A stretch of DNA of 64,000 nt from Siderastrea siderea (Eukaryota > Cnidaria > Anthozoa > Scleractinia > Rhizangiidae): positions 18,410,911 through 18,474,910 of the forward strand of contig OZ034970.1 in NCBI GenBank assembly GCA_964030785.1, in the 5' to 3' direction. This document shows positions 20,984 to 31,989 of the stretch, in pieces. A program made the position numbers and the translations under genes. Numbering within the stretch: the stretch's first letter is position 1; each line of letters opens with the position of its first letter. The notes under the pieces were generated by a model. That model ran no database searches, was not told the DNA's origin, and saw only the letters and a list, made by a program, of their open reading frames with translations.

Positions 20984-21434
20984 AGGGTCTCAATGGCGTT
21001 AACTGTTCGCCGTAAAACGACCAAAAATTTAATAGTTAGGCGTAACAATTGAAAAATTTTAACCTTTAGTCGTAAAAAAAGTTCACCGTAAAAAACTTTT
21101 GTAACCACGATTTGTCATTTTGGAAGTGTTAAGATCTCTAGATAAGACTGTTTATGTGTCTCGTCTCGTCGGTAATGACGGCTACACATTCTGTTTGGTA
21201 CAGAAAGAAAAGCAAAATTGCAATTCTTATAATAATTCCTTTTTTCATCCCGGAATGGTCCTAAGACCTTAAATGTGTATCACCACAATGAAGATTAAAT
21301 TTTAACTTTTTAAAACAATCAAAATTAATTTTTAATATTCTTGTTAACCGTAACGGAAAGAAAGTAACCGTCAGCCGTAAAAAAGGCAAAATTTTAACCG
21401 TTAACCATAAAAGCCACCACCCCATTGAAACCCT
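20984..21434. mobile_element. hAT-like MITE
   Basis: Ends AGGGTCTCAATGG and CCATTGAAACCCT are imperfect inverted repeats, and CTTAGTTG/CTTAGTTC (20976-20983 and 21435-21442) is a 7-of-8 duplication. The 451-bp interior is AT-rich with many (T)TAACCGT/CGTAAAA words and no ORF. Confidence 0.6.
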
Positions 21435-21689
21435 CTTAGTTCAACCAGGATTCCTTGGGTTGAGAAGGACAGGGAACTTGCCAGTCTCCTGAAAAGAAGA
21501 CTGGCCGACTTGCTGGTCTCCTGTAAAGGAGACTGGAGACACCAGAAAGGGCGAGTTATATCTACATAAGTAAGGCTGAAGAATAGCTGTCAAATGGAGA
21601 GAAGCAAGCTGCTAGACATAAATTATGCGAATCTGTAATGTGCTACATTGTGACAATTTTTCTTTCAAAAGGAACAGGTTTAGTAAACG

Positions 21690-21826
21690 ATATGAAATTA
21701 ATTAGACACTTTTAGCAGACTACAGGTTATCCAAAGTGGTTTATGGTCAGTGAAATATGTTTCAAGGACTCTTGTCTTGGGTTTTGATTCACCAACATGA
21801 CTGCGTATTTGATCAATAGTAGTTCT
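21690..21826 (-). pseudogene. Helentron endonuclease C-terminal fragment, left of the Ngaro
   Basis: The reverse complement reads as degenerate RTTIDQI---VGESK--, then L-H-SLT-NH, matching the TTIDHIYSN and SDHKAVWI end of an AP-type endonuclease seen better preserved at 26640-26790. The Ngaro element separates it from its other part at 26226. Confidence 0.5.
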
Positions 21827-22013
21827 ATTCTCATTCATTCATAAGGCACGAAAACGCTTTAAGCATTCCTGTTTATCTAGCTTAATTCCCTTGGCGCATT
21901 CTACCCCCTCTCAGGCTACTCCCTCGGGGTTAATTTTTTGCTATTTAAGCGTTCTCTCGTTTCAAACTCGTCCTCTCATTTCCACGCGGGCCCTTTTAGT
22001 GACGAGAATTGGT
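21827..22013 (+). repeat. Ngaro A1 repeat
   Basis: From ATTCTCATTCATTC to about GAATTGGTTT; nearly identical to A2 at 25894. Contains a CTATTTAAG TATA-like box at about 21942, probably the promoter of the element. Confidence 0.85.
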
Positions 22014-24056
22014 TTACTTTCTACCCATCGCCGACGTCCCTTTTCCAGTCTTCGGACGGATTCCTGGTTCGACTCGGTTGTGGGGTTTTATTTCCCTCCC
22101 TTTATTTTCTATTTGTTCTCCTTTTTTTCATTTTGACCAGCCTTTTGACGTGGCTTCTTCTCATAAGCCCAAGGAGTCTTGGTGTAATTGGGAGGGAAAG
22201 CCCTACAACTGGGTCGGGCCGCTCCCTTCAGTGGATATGGTCTCTTCCGGCTCTGTGTATGCTTCACCTACGCACATCCCCTTTAGAGATAACGAAAACT
22301 TCATTGCTGGGAACGTCCAAGCAAACTGTCATAAATGGCGGACCATTTTGCTCAACTACTCCAAGGCAGATGAAATTTTTCGCTACGTTTCATTGGGGGT
22401 GGATATCCAGGAATTTTTTACGCCTTTTAAGGGAACGTTTCGGGGCCGTTCTTATGACTCGCCCATTCCGCCTCGCATCGTCTTTCCTAATGCGCGCAAT
22501 TGCCAGGACCACGAGGGTTTTATTTCTAATTGCATTTTTGAAAGAGTCCGAAATGGTTCCCTTCCGGTTGTTGGCAAAGTTGGTTTTGTTGACCCGCCCC
22601 ATCTCGTCATGCCCATTACGATAGAGCCCACGAAGCCACGTATGTGCCATGACGAGCGTTTTTTAAATCTTTGGATTAAGGACTGCCCGTTCACTCTGGA
22701 CTATATTACCGACCTGCCTCGCTATGTCGGACTCAACCACTTCCAGTCTACTATAGACGATAAGAGCGGCTACGATCATATTCCTTTACACCCCTCCAGC
22801 TGCACCTTTTTCGGTTTACAATGGAAAGGTTATTATTTTAATTACACCACCATTCCCTTCGGGTGGAAGGCCAGTGCGTACATATACAACACTGGTGGCA
22901 TGGCGGCTACAAGCTACATAAGGTCTTTAGGAGTTCCTTACTCTCAATATATCGATGACAGGCATCTTGGCCAGCTTAGCCCTCGTTCTAAGTCCCATGT
23001 AAACTTTTCGAACTTTCAGCTTGCAGAAATGGGGACTTTTATCGCGTGTTCTGTTCTCCTGGAGTTAAGCTATTTTCTTAGCATTGTTAAGAGCGTTTTC
23101 ATTCCGCGCATCAAAGTAAAATTCCTGGGGCACATCTGTCAATCCGACATACAGGATTTTACGCTACCAAGGGATAAAGTTTTAAAGTTCGCTACTCTTC
23201 GTGATTCCATTCTGGAGAGTAAGACTGTGTCCCTCAAGAAGCTGCAGAAGTTCGCCGGGAAGACAACTTCCTTTTCCCTTTCCGTTCCAGCTGCGAAGCT
23301 CTTTACCAATTGTGTTTACCAGGCCATATCGGCAGCCTCCAAAACTCCAAGGGCTATCGCTGTTTCCTCGACTTTGAAGTAAGAATTCTTGCATTGGCGT
23401 TTTCTTGATGATTGGAATGGCTATCTCCCTTGGAAAGATGAAAAGCACGTCTCGATCACTCTTTTCTGTGATGCGTCCGATGTTGGCTGGGGCGGAGTGC
23501 TTAAGGTCCAGAGAAAGAAGAGAAAACACTGCGTGGATATTGGGATGACCATACCCGGCAACTCCCTATAGCAGTCAGGGAGGCGCGCGCTCTACTTCAC
23601 ACCTTGGAAAGTGTTGGGAAAATTATCGCTAATTCCAGAGTGGATTGCTTTATCGATAATAAAGTTGCGGTTTCATGTTGGGAACGCCAGCTCTCCCAGA
23701 TGCCAGCCCTGTCTTCCGTTATGAAGGACATCTTTTCCCTAACTTTGAAATTCAACCTGGCGCTGAAAACCTTTTTTGTTCCTTCTAGAGAGAATCCCGC
23801 TGATTTTCCTGCCCGTTCCCTGTCTGATGCAGATTGCAAGCTTAGCCCACTCGCCTGGAAACTAGTGGATCAGGCCTTTGGCCCTCATTCGCTGGACTTG
23901 ATGGCCTTGTCCTCCAATGTTCAGTGTGATTCTAAGGGTAAACCTCTCCGTTTTTTCTCCCCGTTTCCTAATCCGGGCTCATCTGGTACAAATCTTTTCG
24001 CCCAAGTGCTTGATCCCTCCGGAAACGCATATGTTTCCCCCCCTTTGTTCCGGTAG
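22009..24056 (+). pseudogene. Ngaro reverse transcriptase and RNase H, one stop and one frameshift
   Basis: The frame 22009-23382 holds the DIRS/Ngaro-type reverse transcriptase: KPRMCHDERFLNLW, DDKSGYDHIPLH (motif A), TIPFGWKASAYIYNTGG (motif B) and SQYIDDR (motif C). A TAA near 23380 breaks the frame but the same frame continues with LFCDASDVGWGG, the first RNase H motif. A frameshift near 23520-23560 leads to CFIDNKVAVSCW and the C-terminal part ending at 24056. The first ATG in a sensible position is near 22236; a separate gag was not found. Confidence 0.8.
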
Positions 24057-24340
24057 GGCCTTTGCTCAATTTTTTATCCTCACAGCCATGCCCCATTACT
24101 TTGGTTGTGCCTGATCTAAGTCCCAAACGTTATTGGTGGCCCATTCTGTACCACAGGGCTTCCAGCTACTTTCAGTTGGGCTCTAAGGGTCAAAAGGATA
24201 TTCTCCTTTTTCCTAACTCTCATCTATCCGGATCCTTTGCTCCGCGAGCTTTGCAGTGGGATCTTTGGGTTTTCCGGGTTTTACCTTCTGTTTAAAAAGT
24301 TTTTGTTTCCCTCTTTTGTCTTGTTCTTCAGGAACTTCCC

Positions 24341-25684
24341 TTGGTACCGCGCCTTTGGTGCCCTGCTGTTCAGTGCCCGGAATGCTCTTATCCAAATGAT
24401 CACGACTTCTCTTTTTGCCAGCGTTGTGGATATTGGCGCCTCTTTCAATCACAACAGAGCGTTAACGGCAAAATTCAGCTTGATCTTCCCTCCATCAACA
24501 ATCGCTTACAATCTATTCAAGCTCTTCGTGCCTCTAAGCCCTATGAAAAGCAGAAATCGGCCCTTCAGAAGGAGTTGGAGAATTTTCTTTTCTCTCTCCC
24601 CCTTTCTAAGTCTTTATCTTCAGCAGCTCCTCAGGACCTTGTTCGTTTTCTTATTTATAAAGATCGGAAAGGGAAGACAAAGGTTCACAAGTCTACCTGC
24701 CCTTTGTTCGGATCACATTCCAAGGAACGGTGTCAATGCCCAGTCCGTTTAGCGGCAGGAACTGTAGATAGTCTTATTGGGAAACTCCGTTCCATCTTCA
24801 ATAATGCAGGAAGAGCAGGTCCATGGTGTGACCTCCTTGGAACAGGCAATCCCGCCTCCTATCACTCCCTTAAAGATTATCTTCGTTTCCTGTATCAAGA
24901 GCAAGCCTCGTCCTACCTTTCTCCAAAGCAGTCCGTGCCAATTTTTCTGGACAAGTTGTGGAAATTGTGTCAGCACCTCAACCATCTAGCCTATCTTTCT
25001 TGTGACACTGCTCCCCTGAATCGTTACATTTTTGCTAGAGATCTAGCCTTCTTCTGCGTTGATTTTTTCTCGGGTGACAGAGCTTCTGATTTGGGGAGAA
25101 CTCTCACCAAGGAGGTATTGTCTCTTCCTGACAACCAAGGTTTTATTTTTAGACAATCCGTCGGAAAAACCTTACGAGGTAAAGATTTTCATGTCTTCGC
25201 CATCAGAAAGTGCTCGAATCCTCTCATATGCCCAGTCTCGTCTTTGGATCGTTATGTTCGGCTAGGCAAGCTGCTCAACGTTGACCTTCGCGAGGGATAC
25301 CTTTTTAGGGCCACTGACAAGAGTAATAAAGTTGCTGAAAAACCATTTGTCGGATCCACTGTTGCCGCTCGGCTCACTTCATATTTAACATCCCTGGAGA
25401 TATCCGAAGGCGAAACCATACACAGCTTCAGAAGCGGTTGTTCAATTACGTTGTCTATGTTAGGAGTCCCTTTGGCTGACATTGCAAGGCATGTGGGATG
25501 GAGGTCTACTCAAATGGCCCAATATTACTGTCAAACGGACAAGGTTTTGGGACTAACTAAACCAGCTGATACTCTGGCAGCTGCTACAGCGCCTTCAAAG
25601 TACGATTGTTCTCCTGCCTTATCTTCAGGACGCGTTTTTAGTTCCCTTAACAACCTGGACGGGTTTAAAATGGCTTTTGTGTAA
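24341..25684 (+). CDS. Ngaro tyrosine recombinase
   Basis: 447 codons, open. The N-terminus has a four-Cys zinc ribbon (CPECSYPNDHDFSFCQRC). The recombinase core has the first catalytic Arg in FFSGDRASDLGR, then HSFRSGCSITL (H-x-x-R), HVGWRS and the tyrosine in MAQYYCQ: the full R-H-R-(H)-Y set. It cuts and joins the circular cDNA into the genome. No ATG starts the frame; an AG acceptor-like TTCTTCAG precedes it, so translation may depend on splicing or an upstream frame. Confidence 0.85.
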   Translation: MVPRLWCPAVQCPECSYPNDHDFSFCQRCGYWRLFQSQQSVNGKIQLDLPSINNRLQSIQALRASKPYEKQKSALQKELENFLFSLPLSKSLSSAAPQDLVRFLIYKDRKGKTKVHKSTCPLFGSHSKERCQCPVRLAAGTVDSLIGKLRSIFNNAGRAGPWCDLLGTGNPASYHSLKDYLRFLYQEQASSYLSPKQSVPIFLDKLWKLCQHLNHLAYLSCDTAPLNRYIFARDLAFFCVDFFSGDRASDLGRTLTKEVLSLPDNQGFIFRQSVGKTLRGKDFHVFAIRKCSNPLICPVSSLDRYVRLGKLLNVDLREGYLFRATDKSNKVAEKPFVGSTVAARLTSYLTSLEISEGETIHSFRSGCSITLSMLGVPLADIARHVGWRSTQMAQYYCQTDKVLGLTKPADTLAAATAPSKYDCSPALSSGRVFSSLNNLDGFKMAFV

Positions 25685-25817
25685 TCTTGGCAATAAAAAT
25701 GTTTCACTTTGCCATAGCTTGGTTTTGGATTTTCTGAGTTTTGGGAGAAAGAGACTCGTTTTTGGGTAGGTTATTCCTTTTTCTTTTCCTTTCCTTTCTT
25801 ACTTCCATTCAGGATGA

Positions 25818-25893
25818 GCAAAATTTTTTCCTCCCATATCTTAATAAGCATAAGTCATAGAGTGTCTTATTGAATGAATGTGAATATATTAGT
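25818..25893 (+). repeat. Ngaro B1 repeat
   Basis: GCAAAATTTTTTCCTCCCAT...GTGAATATATTA, copied at 26150-26225 (B2) with one or two changes. It directly abuts A2. Confidence 0.85.
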
Positions 25894-26080
25894 ATTCTCA
25901 TTCATTCATAAGGCACGAAAACGCTTTAAGCATTCCTGTTTATCTAGCTTAATTCCCTTGGCGCATTCTACCCCCTCTCAGGCTACTCCCTCGGGGTTAA
26001 TTTTTTGCTATTTAAGCGTTCTCTCGTTTCAAACTCGTCCTCTCATTTCCACGCGGGCTCTTAGGGTGACGCGAATTGGT
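25894..26080 (+). repeat. Ngaro A2 repeat
   Basis: Near-identical to A1 (21827-22013) until about GCGAATTGGTT, after which the two diverge. Confidence 0.85.
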
Positions 26081-26149
26081 TTTCCCCACCCTCCTCCCCT
26101 TCAACGACGTCTACCATCCCTACATTTATACTCCCACTTTATGTCTTAT

Positions 26150-26225
26150 GCAAAATTTTTTCCTCCCATATCTTAATAAGCATAAGTCATAGAGTGTCTT
26201 ATTGAATGAACGTGAATATATTACT
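26150..26225 (+). repeat. Ngaro B2 repeat
   Basis: Second copy of B1; marks the right end of the Ngaro. Confidence 0.85.
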
Positions 26226-26620
26226 GTGGTCAGTAGCACTGCCTAAGATATGCCGTTTGTAACCATATGATGTAATTATTATTTTGTTTACACAAGTACT
26301 CCTTTATACAACATCATTCTAATCAATACTAAAATTCCCATGTTAACCTCGTTTATGAAATCATCCATATGTTTATGTAATGAACGTGTATTAAGAAAAT
26401 AAATACAATCCTAGTGTAATCATTTCCAGTAGCACTGAGAAACAATAAGGATCGCCGAAGGTAGGTTACTGTTCTTAAACTAAGTATTCACTTCATTCTT
26501 GACTATCATATATGTATCATAATATCTTCTGTTCATTTAAATCCTTTATATGGATGCAACAACTGGAGTTTTGGTGTCACCTTGAGATTGACAAATGGTT
26601 TTTGCAGGTGGTCTTAAAGG
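26226..26620 (-). pseudogene. Helentron helicase C-terminus and endonuclease start, degenerate
   Basis: On the minus strand this matches 29600-30290: the GKTIH-SQGDT block (26555-26610), then the linker with the run around CATATGTTTATGTAATGAAC. Several indels break the frame. Its continuation lies left of the Ngaro at 21690-21826. Confidence 0.55.
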
Positions 26621-26639
26621 TAAATGATATGAAATAAGT

Positions 26640-26820
26640 CACTTTTTGCAGGCTATCCAAACTGCTTTATGATCACTAAAATATGTTTCAAGGACTCCTG
26701 TCCTGAGTCTTGATTCACCAAGATTACTGTAAATGTGATCAATAGTAGTTCTGTGGTTAGTACTGCTGCCTAAGATATGCTGTCTGTAACCTATTACGGA
26801 AGGTTTTACTTGTATTTGGA
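26640..26820 (-). pseudogene. Helentron endonuclease C-terminal fragment, second copy
   Basis: The minus strand reads RTTIDHIYSNLGESRLRTGV and then ETYFSDHKAVWI, the terminal SDH motif of AP-type endonucleases. It is the uninterrupted paralogue that shows where the Ngaro inserted. Confidence 0.6.
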
Positions 26821-26869
26821 GGAATATATACCTTTAGATACTCATGGACAAAGACTCTGCAGCCGTACA

Positions 26870-27375
26870 GTAATAAGCGCTTATTAAATTCTTCGCCCCT
26901 CAAATGCGGCGCTCATTCGAGGGCGGCGCTTATTTAAAATTGGGCGCGACAAAGAAATCTTTTCTTTTTAAAATTTTTAACGGAATATTTTTATCTGTAC
27001 GAAACTTTGACGGTAACTAACAGAAGCGTCTTTTCATTGTCACCATTCATCTCTTCCGGCACTTTATAACAAAACGTCACTAAAATTGTAAGCAGGGAAC
27101 AAATTGAAGCACTCGGTCTCCTGGGTTAAAACGCTTATTCTGGATAGAGAACTTAATGGGCGAGCGGTGAAATATAATCACTTCAAACTGAAGAGCTTCG
27201 CTTTTGATGAGAAGAAATTTCCAATGTTGTTTTAGAGTTGCTTTGTAGTGTTTTTTTCAGTTATACGGGATTCCTCGAATAAGCGCCGCATCGGGACCGT
27301 GGCGCTTATTGACTTTTCTGTCCCAAATTCGGCGCTTATTCGAGGTCGGCGCTTATTCGAGTAAATACGGTAGGC
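26870..27375. repeat. repeat with GCGCTTATTCGA inverted ends
   Basis: The words GCGCTTATT / AATAAGCGC and CGAGG-CGGCGCTTAT recur in both orientations at the two ends (about 26875-26940 and 27275-27372) around an AT-rich middle. Probably a MITE; no duplication of the target was identified. Confidence 0.4.
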
Positions 27376-27444
27376 GCTAGTAGTCGCCGTATTTATCCTA
27401 GATTTAGTTTTAGCGAATCAGTATAGTTAATCGCATTATTTATT

Positions 27445-28570
27445 ATATAGACAAGAGTGTTTTAAGTAATAGATCAAAAACGAGTGCGAGTTTTTCATCA
27501 GGGGTTCCAAACACCGAGAAAGAGATGAAAGCACGACGTAGGCGGAGTGCTTTTACTGTTTCGAGGTGTTTGGAACTTCTGATGAAAAACGAGGCACGAG
27601 TTTTTGATACGGCTTCTCAAACTTGTGTGGGAATTAAGTAGAACTGTTTGAGAACAATAGTAGGTTATAAAGGCGCGCTCAGTGGGCGATTGTTTGTTTG
27701 GTATTCAATTGGTAAATGAAATGAATATTTAATATGCGGCCATGCTGGTGAGTAAAGGAAGAATTTTTAAAGAAATTTACATAACCGCACGTGGTGGAGT
27801 TGGAGTCCGGATCAGGACGATTTCGCGTTCCCAAAACACCTTCTGAAGAAAAGGTTTCGGTGAATGACGCGTTCCAGTTTCAACTAAGTACAGCAACGAG
27901 TGGGCTGTGACCATTTTTTGTCGAATAGCCGAGGTTAAGAGAGGGTATAAAGTTCTGGTAAGTTCGCGTTCGATAAACTGCCCGTAGGCATCAACAGCTT
28001 CAATAAGGTTTTAACTGAAATGTGCGTGGCGGCAGGCTTTCATCGCAAAACTGCTCATAGCATGTGCGTTACTTGTGTTTTCTCCCTGTTCAATGCTGGG
28101 ATTAAAGATAAATTGATACGCGTAAAGGATGTTGTTTTCAAGAAAGGAAAATTCAAAAACTGCACAACCAATGTAACGGTGTCTGAGAAGAAGTCACATG
28201 TTGCTGTGTTGTTGTTGTAATTAATGAGTCAAGCAGGAAATATGCGCATGTATGCGGTAATTAGCATAAAGACTGATTAAAATTCAAGTTTCTTGATCAG
28301 TTTTGAACTAACGGAACGTGTCTTGATCGTTCATTGGGTTCAACATTCATGTACCTGACCTAATTGATGCAACCTGATTGGGTCATAAGGCCATGAATTA
28401 TTAATGAGTTTGAGAATGGAAAATAGACCACTCGTAAAGTTCATACGAAACTACATCCGGGACTCGAGTGGCGTATTTTCCATATCCTCACTAGTGAGGA
28501 TATTGATGACATCGTTTCCCGCTTTTACACTGCTGTTTGTGCAAAAACACTCTTGTCTATATAACGAAAA
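27445..28570. repeat. about 1.1-kb element with inverted ends TATATAGACAAGAGTGTTTT
   Basis: TATATAGACAAGAGTGTTTT at about 27449 is repeated inverted at about 28544-28564 (AAAACACTCTTGTCTATATA). The interior has no recognised ORF. It also contains a separate strong hairpin at 27473-27619. Confidence 0.5.
27473..27619. repeat. long imperfect palindrome
   Basis: ATCAAAAACGAGTGCGAGTT...GGTTCCAAACACC on one arm and GGTGTTTGGAAC...GCACGAGTTTTTGAT on the other, arms of about 43 bp with few mismatches. Typical of a small foldback MITE. Confidence 0.7.
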
Positions 28571-28591
28571 GAAAATTACACGGCAGCTTGA

Positions 28592-28702
28592 AGATATGAA
28601 TTTTATGTTCTCGTGGTAAAATACAATATTTTACTCACTCGCTGCGCTCTTTCTTAAAATATTGTTTTCACCACTCGAAAATAAAATTCATAGCTTCGCG
28701 CC
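28592..28702. repeat. imperfect palindrome (foldback MITE)
   Basis: GAATTTTATGTTCTCGTGGT and its near-complement ACCACTCGAAAATAAAATTC enclose AATATTTTACTCACTCGCTG and ATTGTTTTC. No coding content. Confidence 0.55.
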
Positions 28703-29529
28703 ATCGTGTAATATCCCCCATTTATTTAGTCAGGAAACGGCCTCCACTTCGTATTTAGCCATTTTATCTGATATATTTTGCGTGTTTCATTCTGTATTAT
28801 TACGAAACTCGCATGAGAATTCTGAACAAAAGATTTTCGTTTAATGTATTCTGTTAACTGTATACGTGGAAATACACACGTGTGCTTTGTAAATTTGAAC
28901 TTTGGACATCACGCTAACATTAGGACTCGCTAAATCTGGGAGTCAGCAGTTCTTTTGTTTTATCTCTGTTTCATGAGGAAGGTTCGTAATTTTGTTGTCA
29001 TACGAAAAGCTATTGCCCTATAAGGAAACCCTTAACAATAAGGTGCACGTGAAATTATCCTAAGTGACGTTTCTGTTTACAACGCGTGCTATTGCACCAC
29101 TGTACTTTGTCGAACAGAAGAAATCACTTAGTCCTTGTAATCTGGTAGGTATATAAGCAGGTATCTTGTACACTGTAATTTGGTTACATCAGAAGATACA
29201 TCTCGCCTACCAGCTGGTTAGTATCCCATTGACAGAATAAACACATGCTGGTTAGCTAGATCCCGTGTACCGAGAAGTCAATGACAGCTTCTTTCCGCAA
29301 GCGAGCGAGTTGCTTAGAGTTAATTTTCCCCTTCGTTGTTGCTCAAGTTCCCGAGCAGTTCCACGAAGCCTTCAGTTCCCTTTTTGTGCCCTTAAATAAG
29401 AAAAACCTATTGCCACAGTGGTCACACTGGCAAAACGTATCATCACAAACCGAACGATGAGATCATTTGGTTAAATAAAGTACTCCTTTGTACATCATCA
29501 TTTCTAAATAAAGACAATCTAAATAAAGA
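28703..29529. other. gene-free stretch
   Basis: No frame with recognisable domains. A TATA-like GTATATAAGCAGG occurs at 29151, but no gene follows. Confidence 0.4.
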
Positions 29530-30070
29530 CATTTCTAAATAAAGACAATCCATCAATTTCATATTCTTCATTACTATCAAACAGCTTAAATCAAGTGTCA
29601 GCAAATATATTTACAACTGCCACTTTCAGGTTAATATCATTTCTGACATCATCTATATGTTTATGTAATGAACAGGTATTAAGAAACACAATCTTAGTGT
29701 AATCATTTCCAATATCACCGAGAAACAATAAGGATGGCTGAAGGTAGGATATTCATCGTTTTGGATATTAATCAAAGCGTGCTGCTCTGGTATACACTGC
29801 AGTCCCACCATATGGTCTTTGTGTGCAAGAATGTACATCTGTAAGAGCAACATTTCTAAGTAAAGACAATCCATCAATTTCATATTCTTCATTACTATCA
29901 AACAGCTTAAATCAAGTGTCAGCAAATATATTTACAACTGCCACTTTCAGGTTAATATCATTTCTGACATCATCTATATGTTTATGTAATGAACAGGTAT
30001 TAAGAAACACAATCTTAGTGTAATCATTTCCAATATCACCGAGAAACAATAAGGATGGCTGAAGGTAGGC
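29530..30070. repeat. tandem duplication, period about 321 bp
   Basis: 29551-29750 and 29872-30070 are almost identical (for example the run starting CATCAATTTCATATTCTTC). The duplicated block covers the end of the Helentron helicase and the start of its endonuclease. The high identity marks it as a recent local event. Confidence 0.85.
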
Positions 30071-31480
30071 TACTGTTCGTAATCTATTCATTTCATCCTT
30101 TACTTTATCACTAACACATATCTTCCCTTCATTTAAACCTCTTATGTGTAATCCCTCGATTGTAGTAACCCTACTTAAAGCAACGTAGTGAATGTGAGGA
30201 ATTGCTAGCCAGGAATCAAAATCAAGAACAATTTTAGTTTCAGTGTCACCCTGAGATCGATGGATAGTTTTTCCAGCAGATGGTCTTAAAGGAAACTGTT
30301 TTCGAACAATCTGAACACCTTTACCTCTCCCTATATAAAATGTGACGCACACAGGTTTTATTGGTGTCCACATCGGCTGGATACCATCACGATAATGATG
30401 ACCATTTTCACTGCGCATTTTGCGTCCAACTTCAGGATGGTCAAACTCTAACAGATGGACGTGTCAGAGTACATTAACAGCACCATTTGTTACACCATCA
30501 TCTAATCGGATGTTTTGAGAAACTTCAGTGCGTTCATTTTCTGTTATTGCATAGTTTTTCGAGGATCATCGGGTACCTGTCTTTATTAACGCTGTTTTAA
30601 TTCCTCAGACTGAGCTGCGATAACACTATCTACTGCTTTCACAGTGTACTTTCTACCAGGTGAAGAATTGTAAATTGTCAAGTTAAACTCATCAGCTTTG
30701 TCATTTTGAATAAACAGGTGTGGAGCATGTCTGGGATAGTTGGGATCAGAAACACCAATCATCCTTGTTTTAAGAGCATTCAAGTCATTATCAGCTTGAA
30801 TACCCTCACGCAAGCGACTAAGAATTTCTGCAAACTGACGACTTTCTCTTTGCCTCATGATTTCATCCAGCTCAAACATCTTAAAATGTTTCTGCCACAG
30901 ATTAGTTGCTAATGCAGCATAGTCAGGCTGCAAATCTTCAAAAATGTAACCATCAAACACTGGTTTCAGCTGAAACAGATCACCAATCGCAATGATACTT
31001 ACTCCTCCAAAATCAGTAGTTGTGCCTTTGATATAGCGGAGTCTTTTGTTAATCTGAATGTTAAACATAGAATTTCCCACGATAGAAACCTCGTCAATAA
31101 AGAAAATTTTGAAACCAGCAAGTTTGGCTCTTAAAGAGTTGAGACGACTTGAAACCAACTTCTTGTAAACCTTTAAGGATTGGTTTGCAGGTATTGCTAA
31201 TGAACTATGGATCGTAAAATCTCCTACATTATAAGCTGACGTTCCAGTCGGGCAGAGTAGGATCGCTTTTATTTCATGAAAATCATCATCAGCTCTTGTG
31301 TTTAAGTACTTATACGTCTATGAAATAATGTTTTTATCAGGTGCGATTTACCCACTCCAACGCCACCAGAAAGACTTGTTTTCACCGGGTGCAAAACATG
31401 GCAAAAAAAATTTAAATGTTTTGTGTTTAATGAACGGACTATTTGCCGATAGTCTTCATCTGGCATTTCATCAAATGAGA
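29653..31480 (-). pseudogene. Helentron PIF1-type helicase with fused endonuclease start
   Basis: On the minus strand, in order: an acidic stretch with DEMPDEDYRQIVRSLN, Walker A SGGVGVGKSHLIK (about 31360-31320), PTGTSAYNV, FFIDEVSIVGNSM (Walker B), IIAIGDLFQLKPV, FELDEIMRQR, then after a break RPSAGKTIHRSQGDT, HYVALSRVT and a linker leading to LNTCSLHKHIDD and RPYGGTAVYTR, the first part of an AP-type endonuclease. Helicase plus endonuclease in one protein is the Helentron arrangement. Breaks lie near 30580-30420, with a TGA in the endonuclease. The Rep domain is absent: the element is truncated by 31.9 kb. Confidence 0.8.
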
Positions 31481-31892
31481 TGTTTTCTTCCTAATTCACT
31501 GAACTGGAGGGAATTCCCAAGTCCTCAGAGAGGTCATAGTTGTTATTTGCTTCAGAGGGTACCAATGGATCATCTAGGTGCTCTTCATTGTAACTTCATT
31601 CTCTGTGATGTGTATTTGGAGCCACACAAGCTCACTTATCGTCATTTTATTCTACAGTTTGTATATCAAGTTTAGCTCTGGATGCTGCATACTGAGACAA
31701 CTGATTATTTATCTGTTCTCTTAACATTTGACACCGCAGTCTCGCAGTCTTCAAGCAAGTCAGTATCTTCATTTCTTCAAGCGGTAAATAACATTAGCAG
31801 TTCACGATAATGTTTCTCAGGGTGGTTCTCTTTACTGAACCAAACACTTCTTATTATTCTAGGCTTTGACGGCTTTGAGCGTTTATTAATAG

Positions 31893-31955
31893 CGGAGCCT
31901 GCGGGCAAAGCCCGCCAGCGGAGCTCCATTGCTAAGGAAATTTGGTAATCTAAAC
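31893..31955 (-). repeat. terminal fragment of the 4-kb repeat family
   Basis: Inverted copy of the last about 63 bp of the family (ATAGCGGAGCC...GCTAAGGAAATTTGG), matching 4890-4947. It abuts the truncated Helentron. Confidence 0.8.
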
Positions 31956-31989
31956 AAAGGAGACTTTTGTCTGATTGGTTAATCATTTT

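Larger units (their letters stand above)
21827..26225 (+). mobile_element. Ngaro-type tyrosine-recombinase retrotransposon
   Basis: The ends have the split direct-repeat order A1 - coding - B1 - A2 - B2 that defines Ngaro-like elements. A paralogous uninterrupted sequence at 26740-26760 (CAATAGTAGTTCT joined directly to GTGGTTAG) gives an empty site, so borders are 21827 and 26225 to within 2-3 bp. Coding order is reverse transcriptase, RNase H, tyrosine recombinase. No target duplication is expected for recombinase integration and none is seen. Confidence 0.9.

Noticed and set aside
21938..22624. 228-codon plus-strand ORF overlapping the Ngaro reverse transcriptase
   Set aside because: The other frame holds all reverse transcriptase motifs; this one is a shadow.
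28020..28220. 66-codon plus-strand ORF
   Set aside because: Lies inside a repeat with inverted ends; no domain, promoter or conservation evidence.
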